From positions 321,799-385,798 of the forward strand of contig JAVSML010024629.1 in NCBI GenBank assembly GCA_038503035.1: 64,000 nucleotides of DNA, read 5' to 3'. Both the position numbers and the translations under genes were made by a program. Source of the DNA: Crocodylus rhombifer (taxonomy: Eukaryota > Chordata > Crocodylia > Crocodylidae). A model generated the notes under the pieces. The model was not told where the DNA came from, did no database searches, and saw nothing but the letters and a program-made list of their open reading frames with translations. Below, one piece after another: positions 39,602 to 51,004 of the stretch. Each line of letters opens with the position of its first letter. Within the stretch, counting starts at the first letter, position 1.

Positions 39602-41320
39602 TATTTCATATATTTCATAGATGTTAAAGGGGCTGGGAGGAAACTCGCAAGATCAAGTCCAGCTCTCCTACCATAGGCAGGAAGTCTGCTAGGGTCAAAC
39701 GATCCCAGCAAGATAAGCATCCAGACTCCTTTTGAATGAGTCTGAAGTAGGTGCTTGCACGACCGCTGGGGGGAGTCTGTTCCAGACCCTGGACACTCAG
39801 ACTGTAACGAAGTTTTTTCTTATGTCCAGTCTAAATCGGCCTACCAGGAGTTTGTGACTGTTAGACCTTGTTATCCCTTGGGAGGCCCTGGTGAACAACC
39901 ATTCTCCCAAGTCCTGATGCACTCCCCTTATATACTTGTAGGCTGCCACCACATCCCCTCTGAGCCTTCTCTTCTTCAGACTGAAAAGTCCCATGTCTCT
40001 CAGCCTCTCCTCGTAAGACTTGTCCTCTTGGCCTTTGATCATATGGGTGGCTTTCCTTTGGACTCTCTCAAGCTTATTCACATCCCTCCTGAAGTGGGGG
40101 GGCCCAAAACTGGACACAGTACTCCAGCTGCAGCCTCACTAAAGCCAAGTAAAGCAGAAGGATAACATCCCTTGTTTTGCTTGAGATGCATCGGTAGATG
40201 CATGCCAGAGTTTGGTTTGCTTTGCCAGCTACTGCATCACATTGGTGGCTCATTCATCTTGTGATCAATCAAGACTCCCAGGTCTCTTTCAGCTGTGGTG
40301 CTAGCTAGCGTAGCACTGCTGAGCCTACAAGTATGCTGCTGGTTCTTCCTCCCAAGGTGGATCACCTTGTACTTCCTGCCCACCTTTCAAGCGTATCCAG
40401 GTCAACCTGTAACCCCAGCCTGTCTTCCAGTGGGACTACTTTCCCCCATAGTTTAGTGTCATCCGCAAACTTTGCCAGTTTGCATCTGACACCCAAATCC
40501 AGATCATTAATGAAGATGTTGAAGAGTACTGGCCCAAGTACTGAGCCCTGAGGGATGCCACTGGTCACCTTGCATCACACTGATTTGCTTCCACCAACTA
40601 GTACTTTTTGGGTCCAACCCCAGAGCCAGTTCCCTAGCCATCAGACCATGTGATGGTTGAGGCCACAGCTCTCCAGCTTAACCATGAGGACATCATGGGA
40701 GACTAAGTCAAAGGCTGTCTTGAAATCCAGATATATGACACTAACCTAGTCTCCCTTGTCCAGACAATGCATCACCTGGTCACAGAAGGAGATGAGGTTG
40801 GTCAGGCAAGACCTACTAGTAACAAAGCCATGTTAACTGGCATTCAGAAGGCTGCCTTCTGGTAGCCTGCTGCTGATGGATCCCTTGATGATTTTCTCCA
40901 AGATCTTTCCAGGGACAGACATCAGCCTGACTGGCCTGTAATTCCCTAGTTCCCCTTTCCTTCCTTCCTTGAAGACTGGGACTATGTTGGCTCTTTTCCA
41001 GTCTTCTAGACACTCACCCAAGGGCCACAAATTTTCAAGTATCTTTGCCATAACGTGCACTACAATGTCTACCAGCTCCTTCAAGACTCTTGGGTGCATT
41101 CCATCTGGGCCTGCAGACTTATTGATGTCTAGCTTCTTCAGGTGTTTCCTCACCTGATCTATGTCAATTGTGGGTCCATCTCCCACTCCCTGGGTGTTCT
41201 GTGTCCAGCCTGACTCCCATGGGCTGGTGGAAGACTGACACAGAGTAATCATTTAGGAGAATGGCTTTTTCTTCGGCATCAAACATCAGCTGCCTCATTT
41301 GATCCCGCAGGGGTCCAATG
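39602..41320 (-). mobile_element. CR1 LINE, distal part of ORF2 with 3' end (host of a nested CR1)
   Basis: Minus-strand CR1. Its 3' end, with repeated 'TTTCATA' units, is at 39602. Going upstream it encodes the C-terminal domain (VQRKATHMIKGQE at about 40040), the reverse-transcriptase core ([20 protein letters not shown] and [10 protein letters not shown] at about 40480-40565, with the catalytic YADD-type box as FADD), and an N-terminal RT block (KSAGPDGMHPRVLK, about 41100). Several frameshifts and stops separate these frames, so it is dead. A second CR1 interrupts it at 41320/41321; it resumes at 42341. Confidence 0.85.
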
Positions 41321-42340
41321 CTCTGGGTCAAAAGGGACCTCAGCAGATCATTGGGTCTGACCCCCTTTCCTGGGAAGGAAAGAGCACTGGAGTTAGAGGA
41401 CCCCAGCCAGGTGCAGGTCTAGACTCCTCTTAAAGACCCCCAAGGTAGGGGAAACCATTCCAGATTCTGGCAACCCTTTCCATAAATAAGTTCTTCCTGT
41501 CTAACCTAAATCTGCTCTCCGTCAGTTTGTGGCCGTTGTTCCTAGTTACTCCAAGGGGTGCCTGGGAGCATCTCCTATTCCTTGCTGCTCTCCCGTGATG
41601 AATTTGTAGGTGGCCACAAGATCACCTCTCAGCCTTCTCTTGCAGAGGCTGAAGAGATCCAGGGCCCTCAATCTCTCCTTGTAGGGCTTTGCCTGCAGGC
41701 CCTAACCATACAAATGGCCCTCCTCTGAACCCTCTCGAGGTTGTCCACATCCCTCTTTAAGTGCATCACCCAAAACTGGACACAGTACTCCAACTGCAGC
41801 CTGACCAATGCTGCATGGAGGAAAAGTATCACCTCCCTGGACTTGTTTGTCATAACCTGCTAATGCATGATAAAGTGCAGTTAGCTTTACTGATTGCTTC
41901 ATCACATTGACAATTCATGTTCATCTTGGTGTCAACAATGACTCCAAGATCACTTTCTGCTGCTGAGACAGTTCTGCCCCAGCCTGCAGTGCTGGCGATT
42001 CCTTCTTCCTAGGTGGAACACTTTGTACTCATTCTTGTTGAACTGCATCCTATTCTGTTCTTCCTACTTTTCCAACTGTCCAGATCTGCCTGGATTTGTT
42101 CCCTACCCTCTAGTGTGTTAACTTTACCCCATAATTTGGTGTCATCTGTGAACTTGGACAGAGTACTTTCCATAGCCTCATCCAAGTCAATAATAAAGAC
42201 ACTGAACAGCACAGGTCCAAGGACCACGCCTTGTTGGACTCCACTGCCCACATCTTTCCAGGTCAATACCGACCCATCTACCACCTCTGTGGGTGCAACC
42301 CCAAACAAATTTGCCATCTAACTGACCATATAATCATCAA
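41321..42340 (-). mobile_element. CR1 LINE nested inside another CR1
   Basis: A second 3' tail ('GGGTCTGACCCCCTTTCCTG' on the + strand) starts here. Going upstream are C-terminal ORF2 wording (LQLEYCVQFWVMHL, about 41800) and an RT core ([27 protein letters not shown], about 42170-42270). The catalytic box reads TDD instead of ADD. At about 42340 the sequence switches to pre-RT wording that continues the outer element. Same orientation as its host. Confidence 0.75.
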
Positions 42341-42690
42341 ATGTTGCCTCTGTTCTTCCTCCGACTTCTCATATATCTGAAGAAGGACTTTTTGTTGTCC
42401 TAGATGCTTGTGGCTAGCCTGAGTTTAGTTTCTGCCTTGGCTATTCTGGACCGCTCTCTACATGTGCCAAGAGTGCTGAGTAGTCCTCCTTGCCGATGCT
42501 TCCTGTTTTCCATTTGGCATAGGCTTCTCATAAGTTTCAGGAGGTTTAACAGTTCCCTGTTTAACCAAGGGGGCTTCCCTGCCCGCTAACTGCATTTCTT
42601 GTGGGACAGGATGGACTGCCCTTGTGCTTCAGAGATTGCATTCTTAAGGAATAAACATTCCTTATGGACTCTCCTTTCTAAGGGGTCATG
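42341..42690 (-). mobile_element. CR1 LINE, 5' continuation of the element at 39602
   Basis: The + strand 'ATGTTGCCTC' followed by 'TTCTTCCTCCGACTTCTC' continues the wording that breaks at 'GGTCCAATG' (41320). The intact order is seen in the independent CR1 copy at about 50760-50800 ('GTCCAATGTTGCCC'). It codes for the region between endonuclease and RT and is 5' truncated at about 42690. Confidence 0.7.
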
Positions 42691-42693
42691 GCC

Positions 42694-42719
42694 TTGTATT
42701 AATGAATGCATTAATACAA
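42694..42719. repeat. Perfect 11-bp inverted repeat with 4-nt loop
   Basis: TTGTATTAATG, loop AATG, then CATTAATACAA. It sits exactly where the CR1 ends and LTR-like sequence begins. Confidence 0.85.
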
Positions 42720-43708
42720 CCACAGGTGAGTGCATATGGAAATTACATGGAAGACCTGTTTATGCCTGAAGCAAAGTAGGCTCTGATGAATACAAAACAC
42801 GGCATACCATATGGAACTTGCACAGAAATGCTGAGAAAGTAACTAGTTAGTGTAGAGATGCCTCCAAGGCCACGAGGCAGGAAATTGATCAGACCAGCAC
42901 AAAACACCAAAACAAAAGATTAGAGGGAAACCTGTTTGCCAGGTCACTAATCTGGTGGAAAGGTTGCACTAATTGGTGAGAAGTAGCATGTAGATGATGT
43001 CACCTAAATATGTTTTAGTAATTGGTGAGAATTAGGATGTGTATGCTGTAAACAAAGTTGTTTTGACCAGTGTATAAAACCCTTAATACTTTGTACTGTG
43101 TTTAAGGGTTATGTTCACGCCTGTATCATGCTGCAAATAGCTCAGCTAGTATTGTCCATGCCAGATTTAGGCTTAAACTATTTAAGCCACATCTTAGGGC
43201 CTCACAATATGAGGGGCCTCAAAATAAGAAAAAAAACTGGACATTTTAATTCCAATATGACAAAAATATACATATGTATAGCTCTACCATTTATTCATAT
43301 AGAGTTCATAGGATTTGTGCAGAAATAACAATAATTCATCTTAAGATTTCATGAAAATCCATTTTCATGGATTCTTTTTATCATATGGGGCCTCTTAAAC
43401 TGGACATAGCTTAGGGCTATCAAAATCCAGCACTAAGCATTGTGTATCACTTGGTCATGAATACTACTGTCTAGGTGTGTTTGTGGACAATAAACCTGGC
43501 TGAGTTTTTGTTATTAGGAACTGAATTTAGCCTGCGGCTTCTTTCTTGGAATACTGAGCTTGTTATGGGCACAGCATCACAGACTGTATCCTGACAACGT
43601 GCCCAGACCATTTAAACTAAGGAAGCCCAGCCTGACCTGTAATAATTAACCTCAGACAACAATAACGAGGCCAGATAACTATATTAACAGAGTTTGCCTT
43701 AACAATAC
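42695..43708 (+). mobile_element. Possible solo LTR of an endogenous retrovirus, interrupted
   Basis: Starts TG, has a TATA box (TATAAAA, 43073-43078), a poly-A signal (AATAAA, 43489-43494) and ends in '...TTAACA' shortly before a primer-binding-like sequence. A 270-bp insertion (43162-43430) separates promoter and poly-A signal. No gag, pol or env follows. The limits and the retroviral identity are inference; a matching second LTR was not found. Confidence 0.35.
43162..43430. mobile_element. Possible DNA-transposon insertion within the LTR-like region
   Basis: Left 'CAGATTTAGGCTTAAAC...', right '...GATAGCC' inverted as 'AGGGCTATCAAAATCCAG'. The inner parts around 'GGGCCTCACAATATG' and 'CATATGGGGCCTC' also mirror each other. 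It looks like long degenerate inverted ends. No clear target duplication. Confidence 0.35.
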
Positions 43709-43726
43709 TGGTGACTCCCTGGAGTC
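43709..43726 (+). promoter_or_regulatory. Possible retroviral primer-binding site
   Basis: TGGTGACTCCCTGGAGTC resembles the start of primer sites complementary to tRNA-Trp (TGGTGACCCC...). It lies three bases after the suggested LTR end. Weak match. Confidence 0.25.
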
Positions 43727-44911
43727 CGAGATGGGAACTCTGCAAATTGCTCTATACTCATGGTGAACTGACAGATTTTTTTTCTATGAACAAAAAATTC
43801 AAGAATATGAGGGAAAAGCATGCAAAAGGACAACAAAATCATTACAATTTAGGGATGCTGAGGCTATTCTGCAATAAAGAGAATTTATACACAGAGTAAG
43901 CAGCCACAAGTATTTCTCTCTTTATAAACCATTCCTCAGCAGCTTAGAAAGATAGTCAACTTTTCTTACGTACATACCTTGCAGTTTACATTATTACCTG
44001 CAAAAGATATTGTAACTTATTGTTTATCTTGAAGCGCAGCCTCAAGTTCTGTATATAGTTTTCCCACACCATCTCTTCAAGATTTTGCCACTAAAGCCTT
44101 TTGAAGTCTGTTCAGACTGTTCTTAAGTTAATTATGTTTTGAAGAGCAAATAAAGCAGTAAAATATCCAGCAAAACATGAATCTAGATACTTCTACATTA
44201 AGAGAGCTTTTAACTCCCTTCTAGCAGGTACAGGTACAGACTGAAGAAATAATCCTTCAGAAAAGGAACTTCCTGGCTTCCACTCCAGCAATGGGAAAAA
44301 ACTAATGATCCAAATTAAATCTACATATGCTTGGTTCCACAGATGCAAGGCTCACTTTATTTTTACTGACTTCCCTAGAAATGACTGTCAAAGTGGGATG
44401 GGGTGGGGAAACCTTGTCTTTCTGCTGAATATCGCGAGCAGGCATAGAGCATTCTCTGGACCAGCCTTGGTCTTTCATTTGATTTCCAACAGTACAGACT
44501 TGCATCTAAGGGAATTATCAAAAAGAAAAAAACAAATGAGTTTTGGATTTTCAGGTGATTTGGATTTAGTCAGGTGGGGGAAAAAGACCGAACAAAAAGT
44601 TTAAAGAGCAAGGAAACCAATGATTCAGAAGAAAGTAATTAAAAAGTTGCTTGCAAGCAAAGCCACTGTAATCAATATGGATCTTAGAATCCAATGGCTA
44701 TGACAACTTGACATTTTCCTTAATAAGAAAGGAGCCAAGGGATTTCAGCTTCAGATGAGGAAAGACAAAAAAGCCAAAAAAGATGCATCTGTTCTCTCAT
44801 CATAAGAAGAGATCATAGTATTCACTGATAAAAAAAAAAATCCCCAATTTTTGGGATTTAAAAAGTAACCAAAAATCCACATTTTTCTGTGATTAAAATG
44901 AAACACCACTC

Positions 44912-45186
44912 CAATTGCCTATCAAGAATGACAGGGGCCGGGATGGAGTGCCACAACCTACTACCCCATGCTGCCACTGTTCTGCCACTTGCAGGGAGCG
45001 GGGTGGGGGAGCCAAGACCAGTGCTGGCCTCGGCTCTCCCACCCTCTGTCCAGTCCTCGGTGTGGCTTCGGAATCATGGCAGTGCTCCCCCATGCTTGGA
45101 GTACTCTGACTGTCTGTCCATAACACTTTACTCGCACTCTGACTGGCTGATGGAAACAGCCAGACAGACATAGGCTTTTATAATAC
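44912..45186 (-). mobile_element. Helitron-like non-autonomous element, copy A
   Basis: On the minus strand it begins 'TATTATAAAAGCCTATGTC' then 'TGTCTGGCTG' and ends 'TCATTCTTGATAGGCAATTG'. Copy B starts and ends with the same phrases directly beside it. An 'ATTATAAAAGCC' start resembles known vertebrate Helitron 5' ends, but I cannot confirm a CTRR 3' end or A/T insertion site. Confidence 0.4.
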
Positions 45187-45192
45187 TACCAG

Positions 45193-45784
45193 CTAATTGC
45201 CCATCAAGAATGACCAAGGGGTGGGGAAGCAGGCAGGGATGAAGCCCTGGGCCTCCCCTCCCCTCCTGCAGCTTGGGGTTCAGGCCCATTCCCCTCCTTC
45301 CCCGATACGGCAGCAGGGGGAAGGGAGGAGCGGGCCCGGGCCCGATGCAGGGGGAGGACTGGCCCAAGGGCAGAGAGAAGCCAGCCCGCCATGGCAGAGG
45401 GGTGGCGGGGGAGAAGCAGCAGGCCCGGGCCAACCTGGCGGGGGGGGAGGTGTAGGCCTAGCCCCACCCTGCATTGGGCCCAGGCCTGCTCTCTTCCCTC
45501 CCACATTACCTGCGGGGAGCAGAGCGGTGGGGGCGACGCCTTGTCCCCCTTCTTCCATCTGCTCTGTTGTCACTGCCTCCAGGGAACAGGTCGGGGGGGG
45601 AACGAGGCCAGCTCAGCTGGCCTTCCCTCTCCCCCCCCACAACATCTCCTGTATCCCCATCATCATGGCAGCAGGCTGCCTTCTGTCAGAACACTTCTTC
45701 GCACTCTGATTGGCTGTTTGACAACCAATCAGAGCATGAATAAAGCATTGTGGACAGACAGAAAGACGTAGGCTTTTATAATAT
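45193..45784 (-). mobile_element. Helitron-like non-autonomous element, copy B
   Basis: Minus-strand start 'TATTATAAAAGCCTACGTC', then 'TGTCTGTCCACAATGC', a hairpin (CTCTGATTGG ... CCAATCAGAG, about 45704-45733), a GC-rich middle, and the end 'TCATTCTTGATGGGCAATTA'. Head to tail with copy A, 6 bp apart. The 170- and 126-codon frames inside are GC-rich chance frames that overlap one another on both strands. Confidence 0.4.
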
Positions 45785-45808
45785 GTATACACATATACAC
45801 ACACACTT
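45785..45808 (+). repeat. Short (TA/CA)n microsatellite
   Basis: Alternating pyrimidine-purine run 'TGTATACACATATACACACA' plus CAC. It lies directly at the end of the Helitron-like copy B. Confidence 0.6.
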
Positions 45809-46126
45809 ATAGTGGCATTTCATTTTGATCATGGATAAATGTAGATTTTTGGTTAGTTTTCTTAATCCAAAAACGGGAGGGTTTGTCTTTTTGGGGTTTT
45901 TTTTTAAATCAAAGAAAACCAGGATTCTTGATCATAAGTGATAGAACTGGTACAGAGGCTTGGAACTAGAATGAAATGCTGGTCTGTGTTACACATGCCC
46001 ATTTACAAGACAGAGAAAATAAAAGGGGGGGGGAAAAAACAGTTCCTGTGTAAGGATACATGCCAGTTTTAAATCAGCACCTGGTCTCTTGCTATATGCA
46101 AAATGTACCATTATAAAATAATTTAC

Positions 46127-46737
46127 ATATTTACTCAATTAGAAGACACAGGGCTGGGCTGGAGAGGAGGAAAGATTTTGGAAGGAAGGGGTAGCAGGAA
46201 CCTGATGCTGCGGGTGACAAGCAGAGTAGAGGGGGGAACAAGGGAAGGGGGAAATTTGGGCAGCTTGAGACTGTGGGGAGGTAGGCATAATGAGGGGTAA
46301 GTAGGGGGGGGCAGGTAGTTTGAAGCCAGTGTGGCAGGCAGCTTGCTCCCTGCTCCCCTCAACACTTACCCACCATTGTGCCTGCCCCCACCAGCCTCAG
46401 GCTTCCCTGATTACCCCTTCCCCTCTCCACACTGTTTCTGACACTCACAGCTTTAGGTCCCCATTTATTGCCCTCCCACATGCCCTATCACATGCCCCCC
46501 ACTACTACCTGTCCCACCGTCTATCCACCATTGACTGCCCCATTACTAGCCTCCTCAATCACCTCTCCCCCCACCACCTGCAGCAGCTGGCAGGGAAAGG
46601 GGATGTCAATTAAAAATGATCCTCCAATAGTCAGGTTCTATACATGGAAAATTATAATAAATTCATAAATTTTCCATGCACTGGATCTAATTAGTGGGGG
46701 GCGGGGGGAGGCTGTCTGACATTCAGGGTAAATATGG
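46127..46737 (+). repeat. Family D-related element with inverted ends
   Basis: Left 'CATATTTACTCAATTAGAAG', right 'GTCTGACATTCAGGGTAAAT' followed by ATGG; the tips CATATTTACTC and GGGTAAATATG mirror each other. The last 130 bp ('ATACATGGAAAATTATAATA', 'TTTTCCATGCACTGGATCTA') match the ends of the family D copies at 2589 and 53495. The middle is a separate C-rich block. Confidence 0.5.
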
Positions 46738-48567
46738 TACTAGGAAAAAAAGTTTCACACCACTGAAACTGCATTTCAATTCAATTGAAATACCACTGAA
46801 ACTGAACAATTCTTCCTATTCAAATACTCCCACTCAATGTACCATTTTTAGATGGGCACATGAACTGTAAGGCCTTGCTTCAAACCTTCAGACTTGTCAG
46901 AAAAAGAGCTGCCTTCCAAAAAAATCTGAAATAAAAGGAATCTACAGCTTAGGAACAACTACAGAGCTACGGACAGTCTACCCTCATGAAAACGTTTAGC
47001 TTTGGAAGGACTAGAATTCTACTCTTGGATCACTTCTTGGATAAAAATCCAATTAAAAAAATGATATGTGAAGATCCTATTGACATTGACTTTTTAACTG
47101 ACATTTTATTGAATACCTCAATGTCTTTTGCGTCAGCCAACTGGGACCAAGAAAGGCATCCTACATCTCCCAAGCCAGGAATCATTGAGTCAGTAACCTT
47201 ATAAATCCTGTCATTTAAATAAAAGCACTTTAAAACAATGGAGTTGGCTACAGCACAAGAGAAAAAATCAGGTCTTCTCAGGTTAACGAGAAAAAGGGGT
47301 GGAACAGAGAAAAATACCAAGCAGAAAAGGAGGACTAAGTAAGATACCAGAACCAACTTAGACTTTTAGGGTTGAGTTTCAGAAAAAACATTGAGGGAAA
47401 CCTTTTGACTGTCAGATCTGGACAAACTTAGGGGAGCTAACTGTCAACAGTCAGAAGGCTGCATGAGCAGGACGATGAAGCAAGGCCCAGGGGAGAAAAT
47501 GTGGGGACCCCCTAAGGGTACTTATGTGGTAAGGACTCTGAGGAAGAGAAACGAAAGGAAGCATTTTCTCTCTGCGTCATGTAATTTATCTAAGAAATAA
47601 GAGTAATTGGCTAGAAATTCCTCTATGAAGTGTCTGCTACTTGTTCAACTGTCACACATAGGAGTTAAACTACTAAGCTAAGCATGCGCAGGTGGAACTG
47701 GGGGAAATCTGAGCAACAGGAATGGCTTGAAGGAGGATCAGTTCTAGTATGGGAGAGTACAGGGCAGCTTGAAGTGGCAGTAGACAGCCTGTGCCCAAAA
47801 GTTTCTGGAAAGCTCTACTGGAAGAAACTCAGAAACGTAATAGCAAACAAACCAGAAAGTTCACTGAAGTTCCTAAAAAACCCCAGAATTTACTGCACTG
47901 CATGTTAAAAGGGCACTAGTCCAAAGTACCCAAAAACTGAGATTTGAAGAAAACAAGGGCTTCCTAGTTTATAAACAAGGCTACTATAGATTTAAAAAGC
48001 CATAACTTTAAAAAAAAATTATTTGCAGTAATTGCATCTTAAACATTGTATCACTGGGAATGTCACAGTTAGAGGCATTGAAATTTACTTCATTATTAAC
48101 TTTATGCCTTCTGCTTAGGCAAACATACTTATTGCAAAGTAATTATCGAAATGTTCAGGTTTAGCTGGTCTCTGACTGTTTAAATTTATCATATGTGCAA
48201 TGAACATACAGCTTGAATACACTGATAAAGATTCTAAATTAAACATTATGGGAACAATTACAAAGTTAACTTCATTGTTTTCATTTCAGTTTAAGAACTT
48301 TTCCTAAATACCTGGGTAATTGTGCATTTGATATGCAGGGAGTCGAGTGAGTTTTAAAACGCACCAGAATGAGGAGAATAACAGCTTGTTTTGAAAATGT
48401 GAAAATTTAAACTGAATCGCAGCTACTAAAGCAAAATCAGAAATACCTGGATTAATCCATAGACCAGTATTAGAGTAAGTTCACTTTTGAAACTACCCAC
48501 CTTCACCCACACAGGAATCTACTGAAAGCAGTAGGCAGTACGTTTGTTTAAATGTAGAAAAACAGGC

Positions 48568-48680
48568 ATGCATTTTAAAGCCAGAAGGGACTACTATGAT
48601 GATCTAATCTGACCTTCTGAATAGCACTGGTCAGAGGACTTACTTCCCTGTCTCCTGGTGTGAATCATAGCAATATGTTT
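48568..48680 (-). mobile_element. Old CR1-type LINE 3' fragment
   Basis: The + strand 'AAAGCCAGAAGGGACTACTA' and 'ATCTAATCTGACCTTCTGAA' is the inverted tail of an ancient CR1/L3-type element. No coding sequence is left. Confidence 0.65.
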
Positions 48681-48959
48681 AGAAATGATATCAAGTCTAG
48701 AATAGCAGTTTGAGAATGAAACAAAGAGGACTAAGCAATGGCATGACAAGCCAAGTTGACCTATAGGGCAAACCCCGCAAGAGAGCAGGGCAGGGAGAAA
48801 GTGGGGGGGCATGTGGTTCCAAGAGTGAGGCTAGGGGGCACAAGGCACAGGTTGGCGAGAAAGGAGGGAAGGCCTCTTCAAAAGCAGAGAGCACAGAGAG
48901 ACAGCAGGATTACTCACCAGAAACTTCAAAACAGTCCTAGCTGAGCTGTTGCATGTGTG

Positions 48960-48999
48960 CTTTGCCCAGCCCAGCTCATGGATTGCCAGCTGGACAGTC
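48960..48999. mobile_element. hAT-type right end
   Basis: 'GCTGGACAGTCCTGG' is the inverted form of a CCAGGACTGTCCAGC end, as in the complete element at 32906. The left end was not located. Confidence 0.35.
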
Positions 49000-49089
49000 C
49001 TGGGTTAAATTTTAACCTATTTCTCTCTAGTGTGTGTGACTGCCTCAGCACTTAAGCATAAGCTTATCCTTAAGCATGTTAGCAGTCCC

Positions 49090-50965
49090 ATTTCATAGTT
49101 TTCATAGACATTTGGGCTGGAAGGGACACCAGAGGATCAGAGTCCAGCCCCCTGCCCCAGGGGCAGGAAGTCAGCAGGGATCATAGGTTCCCAGCAAGAT
49201 AAGCATCCAAATGTGTCTTGAAGGCGTTCAAAGTGGGTGCTTGAACCGCCCCTGGTGGCAGTCTCTTCCAAAACTTGGGGGCTTGGACAGTGAAGAAGTT
49301 CTTCCTTATGTCCAGCCTGAATCGGTCGCGGCGGAGTTTGTGACCGTTCGATCTTGTCATCCCTTTGGACACTCTGGTGAACAGACGTTCCCCCAGATCC
49401 TGATGAGCACCCGTTGTAAACTTATAGGTAGCCACTAGATCACCCCCGAGCCTGTGCTTTTCCAGGCTGAAGAGCCCCATGGCTCTCAGCCTCTCATCAT
49501 AAGGTCTGTTTTCCTGACCTCTGATCATGTGCGTGGCTCTCCTTTGTACCCTCTCAAGCTTCTCCACATCCTTTTTGAATTGTGGAGCCCAAAACTGGAC
49601 GCAGTACTCCAGCTGCAGCCTCACCAAGGCCGAGTACAAGGGGAGAATGACGTCCCAGGATCTGCTTGAGAAGCATCTATGGATGCAAGCCAGTATTTTC
49701 CTCGCTTTACTAGCCACAGCACAGCATTGAAGGCCCATGTTTATCTTGTGGTCCCTTTCATCTGTAGTGCTAACCAGCGTAGCACTGCCGAGCCTATAAG
49801 CATGCTGCAGGTTTTTCCTCCCAAGGTGGAGAACCTTGCATTTTTCGGTGTTGAACACCTGGATCAGGCAGATGTGGATGCTTTACCCCAGAGTTTGGTG
49901 TCATCGGCAAACCTGGCCAGTCTGCTTCTGACACTAATGTCTACATCATTGATGAAGATGTTAAATAGTACAGGCCCTAGGACAGAGCCTTGTGGGACCC
50001 CATTGGTCACAGCGCACCAAGACGATTGGCTCCCATCGACCACCACCCTCTGGGTCCTACCATGGAGCCAATTCCCCAGCCAGCAGATCATGGTGAGGTC
50101 GAGGCTGCAGTTAGCCAATTTAGCCAAGAGGTGATCGTGGATACCAGGTTGCAGGCTTTTCTGAAGTCAAGATATACAACGTCGATCTCTTCCCCCTTGT
50201 CCAGGTGATAAGTCACCTGGTTATAAAAGGAAATGAGATTGGTCAGACAAGACCTATCTGCAACAAACCCCTACTGGTTATCCCTCAGGATATTGCCTTC
50301 AGCTAGTCTGTTAAGGATGGCCTCTTTGATAATCTTTTCCAAGACCTTCCCCAGGATAGAGGTCAGGCTGATGGGCCTATAGTTTGCAGGATCTACTTTC
50401 CTCCCTTTCTTGAAGATCGGCACGACATTGGCCCTCTTCTAATCATTGGGCACTTCAGAGTGCCAAGACCTCTCAAAGATCCATGCCAGGAGCTGAGCTA
50501 TGATGCTCACCAGCTCCCGGAGTACTCTTGGTGTAACCCATCAGGGCCAGCTGACTTTAAGGTATCCAGCCTGCCAAGGTGTTTCTTCACGAGGTCAGCT
50601 TCGATTGAGGGCAAGGAATCTCCCTCACCTGGGCCTCCCTGACCCATAGTGGGCAGGGCCATCCCATGGGACTGGTGAAAAACTGATGCAGAGTACTCAT
50701 TTAGCAAGTTCACTTTTTCCTGAGCATCAGTTGTCAGTTGCGCCATCTGGTTCAGCAGGGGTCCAATGTTGCCCTTGCTTTTCCTCCGGCTCCCCACATA
50801 TCTGAAAAGGGACTTTTTATTGTCCTTGATACTTGTAGCTAGTTGGATCACAGCCCTGACTTTCCTGATTTGCTCTCTGCAGGTCTGGACCAGAGCAGAG
50901 TACTCCTCCTTGGTGGCAGTTCCAGTCTTCCATCCTTTGTAGGTCTTCCTTTTAAAGACATAGGA
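49090..50965 (-). mobile_element. CR1 LINE, 1.9 kb, most of the ORF2 reverse transcriptase
   Basis: The longest uninterrupted CR1 here. The 3' end carries two 'TTTCATAG' units at about 49090. Minus-strand frames in gene order: about 51037-50507 (pre-RT region, with KSAGPDG at its end), 50127-49864 ([19 protein letters not shown], then [11 protein letters not shown] with the catalytic FADD box) and 49858-49181 (C-terminal 225 residues, LEYCVQFWAPQFKKD to RLDIRKNFFTV and LDAYLAGNL). Frameshifts and a small deletion right after the FADD box break the ORF. No endonuclease is present (5' truncated). Not functional. Confidence 0.9.
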
Positions 50966-51004
50966 GGAAGCAAGATAACTTGGGGGGAAGCAAGATAACT
51001 TGGG
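50966..51004 (+). repeat. Two tandem 20-bp units
   Basis: GGAAGCAAGATAACTTGGGG is followed immediately by the same unit with a changed last base. It lies at the 5' truncation point of the CR1. Confidence 0.85.

Noticed and set aside
39755..40551. Forward-strand frames of 136 and 72 codons
   Set aside because: Antisense shadows of CR1 ORF2, which is coded on the minus strand.
45241..45560. GC-rich block considered as the CDK8 promoter and exon 1
   Set aside because: No minus-strand frame resembles the CDK8 N terminus or glycine-rich loop, and the block sits inside a repeated element.
45197..45771. 170- and 126-codon frames plus antisense frames
   Set aside because: GC-rich interior of the Helitron-like copy. 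All registers are open at once, which is a composition effect and not coding evidence.
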